Source: Phycisphaerales bacterium
GTDB taxonomy: Bacteria; Planctomycetota; Phycisphaerae; Phycisphaerales; UBA1924
Direction of reading: 5' to 3'
Length of the DNA: 64,000 nucleotides
Assembly (NCBI GenBank): GCA_028279375.1
Contig: JANQNW010000023.1
Coordinates: forward strand, 124,001-188,000
The notes beneath the pieces are model-generated. The model made no database searches. It saw nothing but the letters and a program-made list of their open reading frames with translations, and was not told where the DNA came from. The translations under genes and the position numbers were made by a program. Below are positions 54,615-62,969 of the stretch, piece by piece (positions within the stretch are counted from its first letter, which is position 1; every line of letters starts with the position of its first letter).

Positions 54615-57344
54615 ATGTCAGACACGCCGAAGAAAATCGGGGAGTACGAGGTCGAGCGCGAGATCGGTCGCGGCGGCATGGGCGTGGTCTATCTGGCCAT
54701 GGACTCCAAACTCCATCGCCCCGTCGCCATCAAGACCCTCCCCCAGGACATCAACGCCGACCCCGAGAGACTCGCCCGATTCGAGCGCGAAGCGCGCGTC
54801 CTCGCGTCACTCAATCACTCATCCGTCGCCGGCATCCACGGCATCGAGCAGGACGGCGACTCCCGCTTCCTCGTCCTCGAGTTCGTCGATGGCGACACCC
54901 TCTCCGATCGCATCCGCTCCGGCCCGATGCACATGGACGAGATCCTCTCGATCTGCGCCCAGATCGCCCAGGGCGTGGAAGCCGCCCACGAAGCCGGCGT
55001 CGTCCATCGCGATCTCAAACCAGCGAACATCAAGATCGACCCCGAGGGCGAGGTGAAGGTCCTCGACTTCGGACTCGCCAAGGTCGGCGTCGATCCTGCA
55101 AGCAGCATGAGCTCCTCGAGCATGACGGACAGCTCCGACATGCCCACGATGACCATGCACACAACCCAGGCCGGCCTCATCCTGGGAACCACCGGCTACA
55201 TGAGCCCCGAGCAGGCTCGCGGCCGGCGCGTCGACAAACGCGCCGACATCTTCAGCTTCGGCTGCATCCTCTTCGAGTGCCTCACCGGCCAGCGCGCCTT
55301 CGAAGGCGAGACCGCGACCGACACGATCTCAGCGATCGTCAGCGCCGATCCCGACTGGTCGCTGCTTCCCGACGCCACGCCCCCGCGCGTCCTCGACGTG
55401 CTGCATCGATGCCTCGAGAAGAACCCGAAGGACCGCCTCCGCGACATCGGCGACGCGCGCATCGAGCTCGAACGCGCCGTCCGCGATCGCAGCTGGTCGG
55501 GAACGCAGATCGGCGTCCCCGCGGAGAAGGCGCCGCGCAAGAAACCGGATCTCAGACCGTGGCTCGGAGGCGCGCTCGTCGGACTCCTGCTCGGCGTCTC
55601 GGCGTTCGCCTTCAGGTCCTCACCGCCGCCCGTCGAGGTTCCGGCGGGGGGTCAAAGCGGTCGCGCCGATATCGGCATTCGTTTCGCCGTCGAGACGCGA
55701 TCCCTGGCGAGCGTCTTCGAGAACTCGCAACCTGTCGTCGCGATCGCGCCGGACGCGAGCGCCATCGCCGTCGCCGGAGAGAGCGTGATCTTCGTGCGCA
55801 CGCTGGATGATGTGCAGCTTCGATATGTCGACGGCACGCGCGGCGGTGAGGGGCCGTTCTTCTCGCCCGATGGCCAGTGGATCGGCTTCTTCGCCGAGGG
55901 CGAACTGCGCAAGGTCGCGATCGAGGGCGGCACGCCCCTGACGATCTGCGAGGCGACCAATCCGCGCGGAGCCGCCTGGCTCGACGACGGCACGATCGTC
56001 TTCGCCGTCTCCTCGGATGGAAGCCTGCAGCGCGTGTCGGCGCAGGGCGGAGAGCCGGAGCGTCTGTCATCCATCGATGAGTCCGCCGGTGAGACGCATC
56101 ATCGCTGGCCCGCGCGAACGAGCGACCCGAACGTGCTCCTGATGACTGTCTGGTACGGCGGCGCCTTCGATGCGGCGCGCATCGATCTATTCAATATCGA
56201 GACGAACGAGCGCACGACGCTCATTGACGGCGGATTCTGCGCCCGCTGGATCGCCCCCGGCACGCTCGTCTATTGCAAACAGGATCTGCTGCATCTGGCC
56301 AGTGTGGATCTCGAGTCGAAGACGCTCATCGGAACCCCGACGGCGCTGGGCGCGGGTGTGAGCGCCAGTCCCTCAACCGGCGCGGCGCACTTTGATATTT
56401 CGCAATCGGGCGATCTTGTCTTCCTGCCGCCGAATGTGCTGAGCGTCGGATCCAACATGCTCTGGATCGACGGGCAGGGAAAGACGGAGTACATCACCCT
56501 CGAGCAGAAGCCCTACCTCAGGCCGGCGCTGAGCCCGGACAAGAGCAAGGTCGTCTATCCCGCGTGGACGCGCGGCAATCTCGATCTCTGGGTGTACGAC
56601 TTCCAGCGTGAGTTGGCGACGCGCGCGACATTCAAGGGTCGCGACTGGACCAGCGTCTGGACGCCTGACAGCCAGGCGATCACATGGGCCTCGACGCTGC
56701 ATGGCGATTACGACGTGCTTCACCAGCGCCTCGATGAGGACTACGACCCGCGCCGTCTCACCTCAGAGGGAACGAACGAGTATCCGGAATGCTGGACGCC
56801 TGACGGGCGGTTCCTCATCTACAGCAGGATGAGTCTCGACGCAGGTCTCGATCTGTTCTACATCGAGCCAGAGGTCAGTCTCGAGCCGAGGCAGCTGCTC
56901 GCCACGGAGTTCAGTGAACACTCCGTCGAGGTGTCGCCGGATGGGAACTGGTTTATCTATGTCTCCGACGAATCGGGAGAGGCAAACGTGTACGCCCAGC
57001 GCTTCCCCGATCTCGGCGGCAAGGTGCGCATCTCGATCGATGGCGGCGTGGCGCCGACGTGGGGAGCGCGCGGCACGACGCTGTATTACCAGCGCGGCGA
57101 GTCGATCATGAGCGTGCGCGTGGCGGGCAAGGATCAGCTCGAGGTTGGTCAGCCTGAAGAAGTGCAGCGCGTATCGCGCCTTGCATCCTCAAAGTTGAAC
57201 GTCTCCTCCGACGGCAGGCGATTCCTCGTGCTCGAATCGGAGCCCACGCCGGCGAGTCGCAATCTGATCGTCGATCTGAACTGGGCCGCGCGCCAGGAGC
57301 TGGCGCCCTCCGGTTCAACGGCCGCCGCCGACGAGAGCGAGTGA
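54615..57344 (+). CDS. Membrane Ser/Thr protein kinase with C-terminal beta-propeller
   Basis: 909 residues. The kinase domain (about residues 8-290) has GRGGMGVVYLA (P loop), VAIK (Lys40), VHRDLKPANI (catalytic loop), DFGLAK, and GTTGYMSPEQARG, so it should be active. A membrane helix lies near residues 315-340. The outer 560 residues contain PD40/TolB-like blades such as FFSPDGQWIGFFAEGELRKV, WTPDSQAITWAS, WTPDGRFLIYS and VSPDGNWFIYVSD. It probably senses something outside and phosphorylates targets inside. The 5' region has no clear Shine-Dalgarno site. Confidence 0.95.
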   Translation: MSDTPKKIGEYEVEREIGRGGMGVVYLAMDSKLHRPVAIKTLPQDINADPERLARFEREARVLASLNHSSVAGIHGIEQDGDSRFLVLEFVDGDTLSDRIRSGPMHMDEILSICAQIAQGVEAAHEAGVVHRDLKPANIKIDPEGEVKVLDFGLAKVGVDPASSMSSSSMTDSSDMPTMTMHTTQAGLILGTTGYMSPEQARGRRVDKRADIFSFGCILFECLTGQRAFEGETATDTISAIVSADPDWSLLPDATPPRVLDVLHRCLEKNPKDRLRDIGDARIELERAVRDRSWSGTQIGVPAEKAPRKKPDLRPWLGGALVGLLLGVSAFAFRSSPPPVEVPAGGQSGRADIGIRFAVETRSLASVFENSQPVVAIAPDASAIAVAGESVIFVRTLDDVQLRYVDGTRGGEGPFFSPDGQWIGFFAEGELRKVAIEGGTPLTICEATNPRGAAWLDDGTIVFAVSSDGSLQRVSAQGGEPERLSSIDESAGETHHRWPARTSDPNVLLMTVWYGGAFDAARIDLFNIETNERTTLIDGGFCARWIAPGTLVYCKQDLLHLASVDLESKTLIGTPTALGAGVSASPSTGAAHFDISQSGDLVFLPPNVLSVGSNMLWIDGQGKTEYITLEQKPYLRPALSPDKSKVVYPAWTRGNLDLWVYDFQRELATRATFKGRDWTSVWTPDSQAITWASTLHGDYDVLHQRLDEDYDPRRLTSEGTNEYPECWTPDGRFLIYSRMSLDAGLDLFYIEPEVSLEPRQLLATEFSEHSVEVSPDGNWFIYVSDESGEANVYAQRFPDLGGKVRISIDGGVAPTWGARGTTLYYQRGESIMSVRVAGKDQLEVGQPEEVQRVSRLASSKLNVSSDGRRFLVLESEPTPASRNLIVDLNWAARQELAPSGSTAAADESE

Positions 57345-57349
57345 TCGGA

Positions 57350-57550
57350 TCAGCTCTTCCGCTTGCGGCGCGTTCGCGGTGAATCGCCTTCGATCGTGAG
57401 TGACGTGGAAACGCCCCGCGATTTCGATTTGCGCTTCGGCGCCAGCGCTCTGAACGCCGCGATCAGCGCCAGCAGCGCGACGATCGTCACGACCCAGAAC
57501 TGCCAGTCGCCCGTCGGCATGCCGCTGGTCGGAGTCTGCATCGCGATCAT
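57350..57550 (-). CDS. Small FeoB-associated membrane protein
   Basis: 66 residues. One membrane helix at about residues 15-33 (WQFWVVTIVALLALIAAFRAL) followed by a very basic tail (PKRKSKSRG, RTRRKRKS). It begins in an ATGA overlap with the feoB stop, as do the small FeoB-associated proteins, but it has none of the cysteines typical of that family. It probably helps or regulates FeoB. Confidence 0.7.
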   Translation of the reverse strand: MIAMQTPTSGMPTGDWQFWVVTIVALLALIAAFRALAPKRKSKSRGVSTSLTIEGDSPRTRRKRKS

Positions 57551-59568
57551 CCCAGCGCTGCGCTTGCGATCTGGAAGGTGATGAGCGCTGCGATGTAGGC
57601 GAGACCGTTCATCCAGCCGAGTTGGAGGATCGCCCATTTCCAGCCACCGGCTTCCTTGGCGGTGACGGCGAGCGTCGGGAGACACTGCAGCGCGAGCACG
57701 TAGTAGACGAGGAGCGACCAGGAGACGGGGCGCGTGAAGATCGGCGTGGTCCCGTCGGTGCGCCTGGCCGTCGTGATTTCCTCGACCAGCGATTCCTCTT
57801 CGACTTCCTCGTCGCCGGCGACCAGGACGGCCATCGTCGAGACGAAGACCTCGCGAGCCGCGAAGCTCGAGAGCATGGCGACGGAGAGCTTCCAGTCGAA
57901 TCCGAGCGGCGCGAAAACGGGCTCGACGACGCGTCCGAGGCGACCGACGTAGCTGTTCAGCGTCGCGTTCGTGTTCGTGAGTCGATCGGCCTCAGCGCGA
58001 ATGTCGTCCGGGGAAGGAGCGCTCTCAGTCGTCACGCTCGACTGTTCGATCTGCTCCGCCTGCGCGTACATCGCGACGGCGCCATCGGGCGGCGCGCTCG
58101 CCGGGAAAGACCCGAGCCACCAGAGCACGATGCAGATCGCGAGAATGACGGTGCCGGCTTTCTTCAGGAACGTCAGAGAGCGGTCATACGAGGTGATGAG
58201 CGCGTTGCGCACGCTCGGGATCTTGAAGGTTGGAAGTTCGAGCACCATGGCGGCGCTGCGCCCGGGGAGGATCGTGCGCCGGACGAGCAGCGCGGAGAAG
58301 AGCCCTGCGAGAGCGCCGAGGATGTAACAGCCGGCGAAGGCGAGCGCGGCAAGCGCCGGACGATCACCGAAGAGGAGCGTGGTCATCAGCACGTAGACGG
58401 GGAGTCGCGCCGAGCATGTCATGAATGGCGCGACGAGGACGGTCGCGATGCGCTCGCGCCGGTCCGGGATGCCGCGCGCCGCCATCATCGCGGGCAGCGC
58501 GCATGCATGTGCGCTGAGCAGCGGCACGAACGCATGGCCCGGCAGGCCGAAGGGGCGCAGCAATCGATCCGTAACGAAGGCGGCCCGCGCGAGATAGCCC
58601 GTGTCTTCGAGCAGGGAGATCAGGAAGAAGAGGAGCGCAATCTGCGGCAGGAAGATCACAGTGGCGCCGACACCGGCGACCACACCTTCAGAGAGCAGGC
58701 TCTGGATGAGGCCGTCAGGCAGCGTTGATTCCACGAAGCCACCGAGATGCGCGAAGATCGCATCGATGAGATCCATCGGGACCGTCGCGAATCGGAAGAT
58801 GACCCAGAAGAGGCCGGTCATCACGAGCGCGAAGAAGGCGACGCCGAGCACGGGATGCGTCAGCACTCGATCGAGACGATCGGTGATCGTCGCTGCGGTT
58901 TCGCTCGCACTGGCATGCAGGACGGCGTGGCTGACCTCGTCCGCCCAGCGCTGCGATTCCTCTGTTGTCGATGGGATCTGCGCATCCGTGCGCGCTGGGA
59001 GAGCGAGCGCGCTCCGGAGGTCCTCGAGCCCTTCGCCTGTACGCGCGTTGCAGAGCACCGCGCGGCAACCGGTTCTCTTCTCGAGTTCGTCGAGATCGAA
59101 CTTCAATCCCCGGCGCTCGGCGAGGTCTGACATATTCAGGGCGAGCACGACGGGCGCGCCGCGCCGGATGGCGCTGGCGGCGAGTTCGAGGCCGCGGCCG
59201 AGATGGAGCGCATTGATGACGAGGCAGACGGCGTCGGGCTGGCCCTGCTGTACACCCTTCGGACTGATCTCGCCGTCGATCATTGCGCGACAGATCTCGG
59301 CTTCGCTCTGCTTCAGATCGAGCGAGTACACGCCGGGGAGATCGATCAGCGAGAGCTCGACGCTCTGAGCGCTCAGGTGACCGATCCGCGCTTCCTGTGT
59401 CGTGCCGGGGAAGTTGGCGGTCTTGTGTCGCAGGCCGCAGAGACGATTGAAGAGCGTCGTCTTGCCGGTGTTCGGATTTCCGAGAAGCGCGACGCGCAGG
59501 TGACGCTTCGCGGGCGCGTCATCGACCGGCGCGGCGGTGGCGGCGTCAGTCTCGTGCGAGTGGGTCAC
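57547..59568 (-). CDS. feoB: Ferrous iron transport protein B
   Basis: About 673 residues from a GTG at 59568, 19 bases after the feoA stop; ATG 59622 would overlap feoA. GTP-driven ferrous iron uptake across the inner membrane. The G domain shows GNPNTGKTTLFNRLCG, NFPGTTQEA, LIDLPGVYSL and ALNMSDL; the membrane part shows the gate repeats (for example PFMTCSARLPVYVLMTTLLFG, FAAREVFVSTMAVL). A soluble insert of about 70 residues lies between late helices. A His-containing extension precedes the G domain. Same operon as feoA. Confidence 0.96.
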   Translation of the reverse strand: MTHSHETDAATAAPVDDAPAKRHLRVALLGNPNTGKTTLFNRLCGLRHKTANFPGTTQEARIGHLSAQSVELSLIDLPGVYSLDLKQSEAEICRAMIDGEISPKGVQQGQPDAVCLVINALHLGRGLELAASAIRRGAPVVLALNMSDLAERRGLKFDLDELEKRTGCRAVLCNARTGEGLEDLRSALALPARTDAQIPSTTEESQRWADEVSHAVLHASASETAATITDRLDRVLTHPVLGVAFFALVMTGLFWVIFRFATVPMDLIDAIFAHLGGFVESTLPDGLIQSLLSEGVVAGVGATVIFLPQIALLFFLISLLEDTGYLARAAFVTDRLLRPFGLPGHAFVPLLSAHACALPAMMAARGIPDRRERIATVLVAPFMTCSARLPVYVLMTTLLFGDRPALAALAFAGCYILGALAGLFSALLVRRTILPGRSAAMVLELPTFKIPSVRNALITSYDRSLTFLKKAGTVILAICIVLWWLGSFPASAPPDGAVAMYAQAEQIEQSSVTTESAPSPDDIRAEADRLTNTNATLNSYVGRLGRVVEPVFAPLGFDWKLSVAMLSSFAAREVFVSTMAVLVAGDEEVEEESLVEEITTARRTDGTTPIFTRPVSWSLLVYYVLALQCLPTLAVTAKEAGGWKWAILQLGWMNGLAYIAALITFQIASAALG

Positions 59569-59587
59569 GTCGTGCGTTCGCGTGCGT

Positions 59588-59890
59588 TCAACTTGTCTGG
59601 ACGAGCAGTTTCTCGGCGACATCGCGCGCGAGGCCGATGCGTGATGTGCATCCACCGGCGGCGGTCACCTCGACGATGCATGGCTGGCCGCGACGGGCGA
59701 CTGACACGCGGGCGCTGGGGCGAAGGCCCATAGCGCAGAGCATCTCGGCGTTCGCCTCATCCACCTGCCGGCAGCAGCAGACGACTCCGGACTGGCCCGT
59801 CTCGAGATCGCTCAGGCGCGTGGCTTCGGCGATCTCGGCAACCGGACAGTCGGCATTCGAGTCTGCGTGATTGCGGATGGGCATCGTCAT
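59588..59890 (-). CDS. feoA: Ferrous iron transport protein A
   Basis: 100 residues (ATG 59890; 59884 possible). The SH3-like FeoA core is visible: TRLSDLETGQSGVVCC, LCAMGLRPSARVSVARRGQPCIVEVTAAGGCTSRIGLARDVAEKLLV. The N terminus has about 22 extra residues with Cys and His. FeoA supports FeoB. The predicted promoter and palindromic operator lie 62-91 bases upstream, so iron control of the operon is likely. Confidence 0.92.
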   Translation of the reverse strand: MTMPIRNHADSNADCPVAEIAEATRLSDLETGQSGVVCCCRQVDEANAEMLCAMGLRPSARVSVARRGQPCIVEVTAAGGCTSRIGLARDVAEKLLVQTS

Positions 59891-59951
59891 GGGTCGCTCA
59901 CGTTGAGAACGGAATTCTGGATAATCGAATCCGGAAGATTCCGACGCCTGG

Positions 59952-59980
59952 AGTCTAGCCTCATTGCGACTGAGTCGCAA
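59952..59980 (-). promoter_or_regulatory. Predicted feoAB promoter
   Basis: Minus strand TTGCGA (59975-59980), 17 bases, TAGACT (59952-59957). The -35 lies inside the palindrome at 59963-59981. Confidence 0.6.
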
Positions 59981-59981
59981 T
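59963..59981. promoter_or_regulatory. Palindromic operator upstream of feoAB (Fur/DtxR-type candidate)
   Basis: ATTGCGACTGAGTCGCAAT: a perfect 9-1-9 palindrome, 73-91 bases before the feoA start and over the predicted -35 and spacer. Position, size and symmetry suit a dimeric iron-responsive repressor such as Fur; the sequence is not the E. coli Fur box. Confidence 0.7.
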
Positions 59982-60088
59982 TGCGAGCGGGCGTCGGTCG
60001 GGCTGTTAGGCGCCGAAATGGACCCTGGGTGGCCTTGAGAGGGGAACGAGCGAGGGTCGACGTATAGTGCGGCTCATCAAGTGAGATC

Positions 60089-60094
60089 AGGAGG
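60089..60094 (+). promoter_or_regulatory. Shine-Dalgarno site setting the class I aldolase start
   Basis: AGGAGG, eight bases before GTG 60103. For the earlier GTG at 60097 the spacer would be only two bases, so 60103 is the start. TATAGT at 60063-60068 could be a -10 box but no -35 at normal distance was found. Confidence 0.75.
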
Positions 60095-60102
60095 AAGTGA
60101 AC

Positions 60103-61158
60103 GTGAGCCACGTCGAGACACTGCTAGGTTCCGAGGCGAAGGCCCTGCTCGAGTACGAATGCCGCGGGTTCCCTCGGAGTTCGCTGCACCTGCCGGGGCC
60201 GGACTTTGTCGATCGCGTGCTGACGCACTCGGATCGCTCGGGGCCTGTATTGCGCAACTTCGAGATGTTGCTTGAGCACGGGCGTCTGGGCGGGACGGGG
60301 TACGTCTCGATCCTGCCTGTCGATCAGGGCATCGAGCACTCGGCGGGCGCATCGTTTGCGCCGAATCCGGCGTACTTCGATCCGGCGAACATCGTGGAGC
60401 TTGCGATCGAGGGCGGTTGCAACGCCGTGGCTTCGACATTCGGCGTGCTCGGTGCGGTGGCGCGGAAGTATGCGCACAAGATTCCGTTCCTCGTGAAGCT
60501 GAATCACAACGAGATCCTGAGTTATCCGAATACGTATGACCAGGTGCCCTTCGGCTCCGTACGCCAGGCGTTTGAGATGGGCGCGATCGCCGTCGGCGCG
60601 ACGATCTACTGGGGCAGCGAGGAGTCGCGCCGGCAGTTGCAAGAGATCGCCGACGCGTTTGAAGAGGCGCATGCGCTTGGAATGGTGACGGTGCTTTGGT
60701 GCTATCTGCGCAACAGCGGATTCAAGGTTGACGGCGTCGACTATCACGCGTCTGCGGACGGCACGGGGCAGGCAAATCACTTGGGCGTGACGATCCAGGC
60801 GGACATCATCAAGCAGAAGCTGCCGACGAACAACGGCCTATACAACGCGCTGAAGTTCGGCAAGACGCATCCAAAGGTGTACTCGGAGCTGACTCCGGAT
60901 GATCATCCGATCGAGCTGACGCGCTATCAGCTCGCGAACTGCTACATGGGTCGCATGGGCCTGATCAACTCGGGCGGCGCGTCCTCGGGCGAGGGCGATC
61001 TGGAAGACGCCGTGCGCACGGCGGTGATCAACAAGCGCGCCGGCGGCATGGGGCTGATCTCCGGGCGCAAGGCGTTCCAGCGCCCGATGGATGACGGCGT
61101 GACGCTCCTGCACGCAATTCAGGACGTGTATCTGGATGCGTCAGTGACCATTGCCTAG
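60103..61158 (+). CDS. fbaB: Class I fructose-bisphosphate aldolase, DhnA/FbaB type
   Basis: 351 residues, the usual length of E. coli FbaB. Schiff-base aldolase with a TIM barrel: [17 protein letters not shown] (Asp and Glu), [57 protein letters not shown] (Lys region likely forming the Schiff base) and [16 protein letters not shown], then [16 protein letters not shown]. It needs no metal. A class II aldolase is 5.6 kb away. Divergent from feoA. Confidence 0.94.
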   Translation: MSHVETLLGSEAKALLEYECRGFPRSSLHLPGPDFVDRVLTHSDRSGPVLRNFEMLLEHGRLGGTGYVSILPVDQGIEHSAGASFAPNPAYFDPANIVELAIEGGCNAVASTFGVLGAVARKYAHKIPFLVKLNHNEILSYPNTYDQVPFGSVRQAFEMGAIAVGATIYWGSEESRRQLQEIADAFEEAHALGMVTVLWCYLRNSGFKVDGVDYHASADGTGQANHLGVTIQADIIKQKLPTNNGLYNALKFGKTHPKVYSELTPDDHPIELTRYQLANCYMGRMGLINSGGASSGEGDLEDAVRTAVINKRAGGMGLISGRKAFQRPMDDGVTLLHAIQDVYLDASVTIA

Positions 61159-61167
61159 AAACACGTG

Positions 61168-61800
61168 ATGCCCGACACGGCTTCATTCTTCGAAGCGCAT
61201 CCCAAGCTGCGGCGTTCGTGCGCGTTGAGCGTTCTTGCATCCGGTCTCGCTCTCCTCCCTGTGGGATGCGACGGCTCGCCGCCGGTCACTGAGATCGAGG
61301 ATTCGGAGACGCCGGTTGCGCTGACGACGTGCGAGTGCGAGCTGCGCAGCTGGGTGGTTGCCGGGCGCGGGCGGCATCTGTTCATATCGATCGAGTGTCC
61401 GGATCCGTATCAGGAACTCTCGACGATCGTGGAGTTCACGAGCGAGGCGCTGCGTCCGGGGTTCGTCGAGCCGGTGGATCCGATCGAGGATCCGCCGCGC
61501 GTGGCGACGATGACGCGCGGCGTGCGCCTGATGCCGCTGGCGGGGGAGCCTGATGATCGGTTCGAGGCGTCATACGAGATCACGCCGGAGCAGGCGATGT
61601 GTCTGCAGCGTGTGCGCTATTTCGAGGAGCCGTACATATTGATCGGCACGAACAGCAACAGCGGGATGCGCACGGCGTGCGCGGAGTGTGAGATCACGCT
61701 GCCGGAGCGCGTGCTGGAGTCGTACGGCGTGCTGGGCGAGTTTCCGGGGGTCAACTACACGTTGACATTGGATGCGACGCGCAGTGATTCAATGGATTGA
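61168..61800 (+). CDS. Lipoprotein of unknown function
   Basis: 210 residues from ATG 61168 (GTG 61165 possible). The signal ends in LLPVGC (Cys near residue 34), after a longer than usual N region. The mature part has a beta-rich look with several Cys (TCECELRSW, TACAECEITLP), perhaps two disulfide bonds. No family recognised. It follows fbaB after nine bases, so it may be co-transcribed. Confidence 0.68.
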   Translation: MPDTASFFEAHPKLRRSCALSVLASGLALLPVGCDGSPPVTEIEDSETPVALTTCECELRSWVVAGRGRHLFISIECPDPYQELSTIVEFTSEALRPGFVEPVDPIEDPPRVATMTRGVRLMPLAGEPDDRFEASYEITPEQAMCLQRVRYFEEPYILIGTNSNSGMRTACAECEITLPERVLESYGVLGEFPGVNYTLTLDATRSDSMD

Positions 61801-61815
61801 GCGTCTGCGTCCGGT

Positions 61816-62781
61816 TCAATCACCGGGATCGCATGGTCCCCAGTTTCCAATCAGCTCGGCGAGGTCTTCGGAACCGACGCTGCCGTTGCCGTTGAGATCG
61901 GAGGAGGTGCAGGGCGGGAGGCCAGCGCGTTCCACGTAGAGCACGTAGTTGTCGTATGCGACGCTGCTGATGACGCGCTGATCGGCGAGGTAGGCGTTCA
62001 GGCGATAGATCTGGCCGTTGTGCACGACAGGTGAGCCGCCGAGGAGGAGTGAAAGCTCGGCGAACGCTCCGCTATCGTCAACCACCCATGCCTTGACGCC
62101 GCCCATGATGGTCGTGTTTTCGGTCACGGTGAGATTGGCGATGAAGACTCCTTCGAGTCCGGAGAAGGGATTGATTTCGCTGAGCCCGACGCTCACATCC
62201 GGCGGCGCCTGATCCAGCGCGAACCAGACGCCGTTGACTTCATTCGCAGGGCTGAAGAGCTGGGGGACCCCCATGGCGGGAATGATGGTCGCTTCGAGGG
62301 CGTCGTCGGTCTGCGTTTGTCGCATGCCCCCGAGCGGCACGTAGGAGTCGAATACGAGATCGGGGAATGCGCCGATGAATGCCGGATCCGGCGGGACCTC
62401 CAAGTCGATGACGGGATCCTGATAGAAGGCACCTCCATCGGAAGTCTGCAGCGGCGCGATCATGGGCGCATCGCAAGCGTCTCCGGATCTGACGAGCCTG
62501 ACGCCGAACTGTCCTCCGATCGGATCATCGCGAAGGAACGTTGCGCACTCCACGAAGAGCGCGAGGTCCTGCTCGTCGATGAAATTGTCACCGTTCTGGT
62601 CGCAGGTGAATTCTTCCTCGCAGTAGAAACCGAGGAGCACGAGGAGATCCTGGATGTCGGTGGTCCCGTCGCCGTTGCAGTCGCAGGGGTCCCCGCCAGC
62701 CGCAGCGTGCATCGAGAGCGATGCGACGGCGATCGCGCCTGCAATCGAGACCCTTTGAAGACTCGGGAATGCGATTTCCAT
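61816..62781 (-). CDS. Exported protein with dockerin-like loops at both ends
   Basis: 321 residues; AAGGA eight to ten bases before ATG 62781. The signal peptide ends at about residue 28 (MHAAAG). Just after it comes a pair of calcium loops, CDCNGDGTTDIQDLLVLL and CDQNGDNFIDEQDLALFV. A beta-rich middle of about 200 residues follows, and another loop ends the protein (DLNGNGSVGSEDLAELIGNW). Dockerins are usually C-terminal and paired, so a split or double arrangement is notable. Probably a surface or secreted protein. Confidence 0.83.
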   Translation of the reverse strand: MEIAFPSLQRVSIAGAIAVASLSMHAAAGGDPCDCNGDGTTDIQDLLVLLGFYCEEEFTCDQNGDNFIDEQDLALFVECATFLRDDPIGGQFGVRLVRSGDACDAPMIAPLQTSDGGAFYQDPVIDLEVPPDPAFIGAFPDLVFDSYVPLGGMRQTQTDDALEATIIPAMGVPQLFSPANEVNGVWFALDQAPPDVSVGLSEINPFSGLEGVFIANLTVTENTTIMGGVKAWVVDDSGAFAELSLLLGGSPVVHNGQIYRLNAYLADQRVISSVAYDNYVLYVERAGLPPCTSSDLNGNGSVGSEDLAELIGNWGPCDPGD

Positions 62782-62969
62782 GGCGTTTTCCTTCCTTCTC
62801 GTCGAGGTTCGGTGAGCACGTATTTCGATGCAGCGTACCTTCAGTCGTGCGACGCGCGAACTTGTTTTGCGCCAACGGCTGCGCAAAGAAATGGCGCCGA
62901 CGCGCCTCTGCGAGGAATGAATGAGACGCGCCAGCGCCGGAGGAGAGGTGATATGTCGTTGCAGCAGCG

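Noticed and set aside
54491..55810. Plus-strand frame of 439 codons within the kinase gene
   Set aside because: It is a frame-shifted shadow of the kinase domain, extremely Arg-rich.
60035..60068. Promoter TTGAGA/TATAGT before the class I aldolase
   Set aside because: The spacer would be 22 bases, too long for a normal promoter; only the -10 is kept as a possibility.
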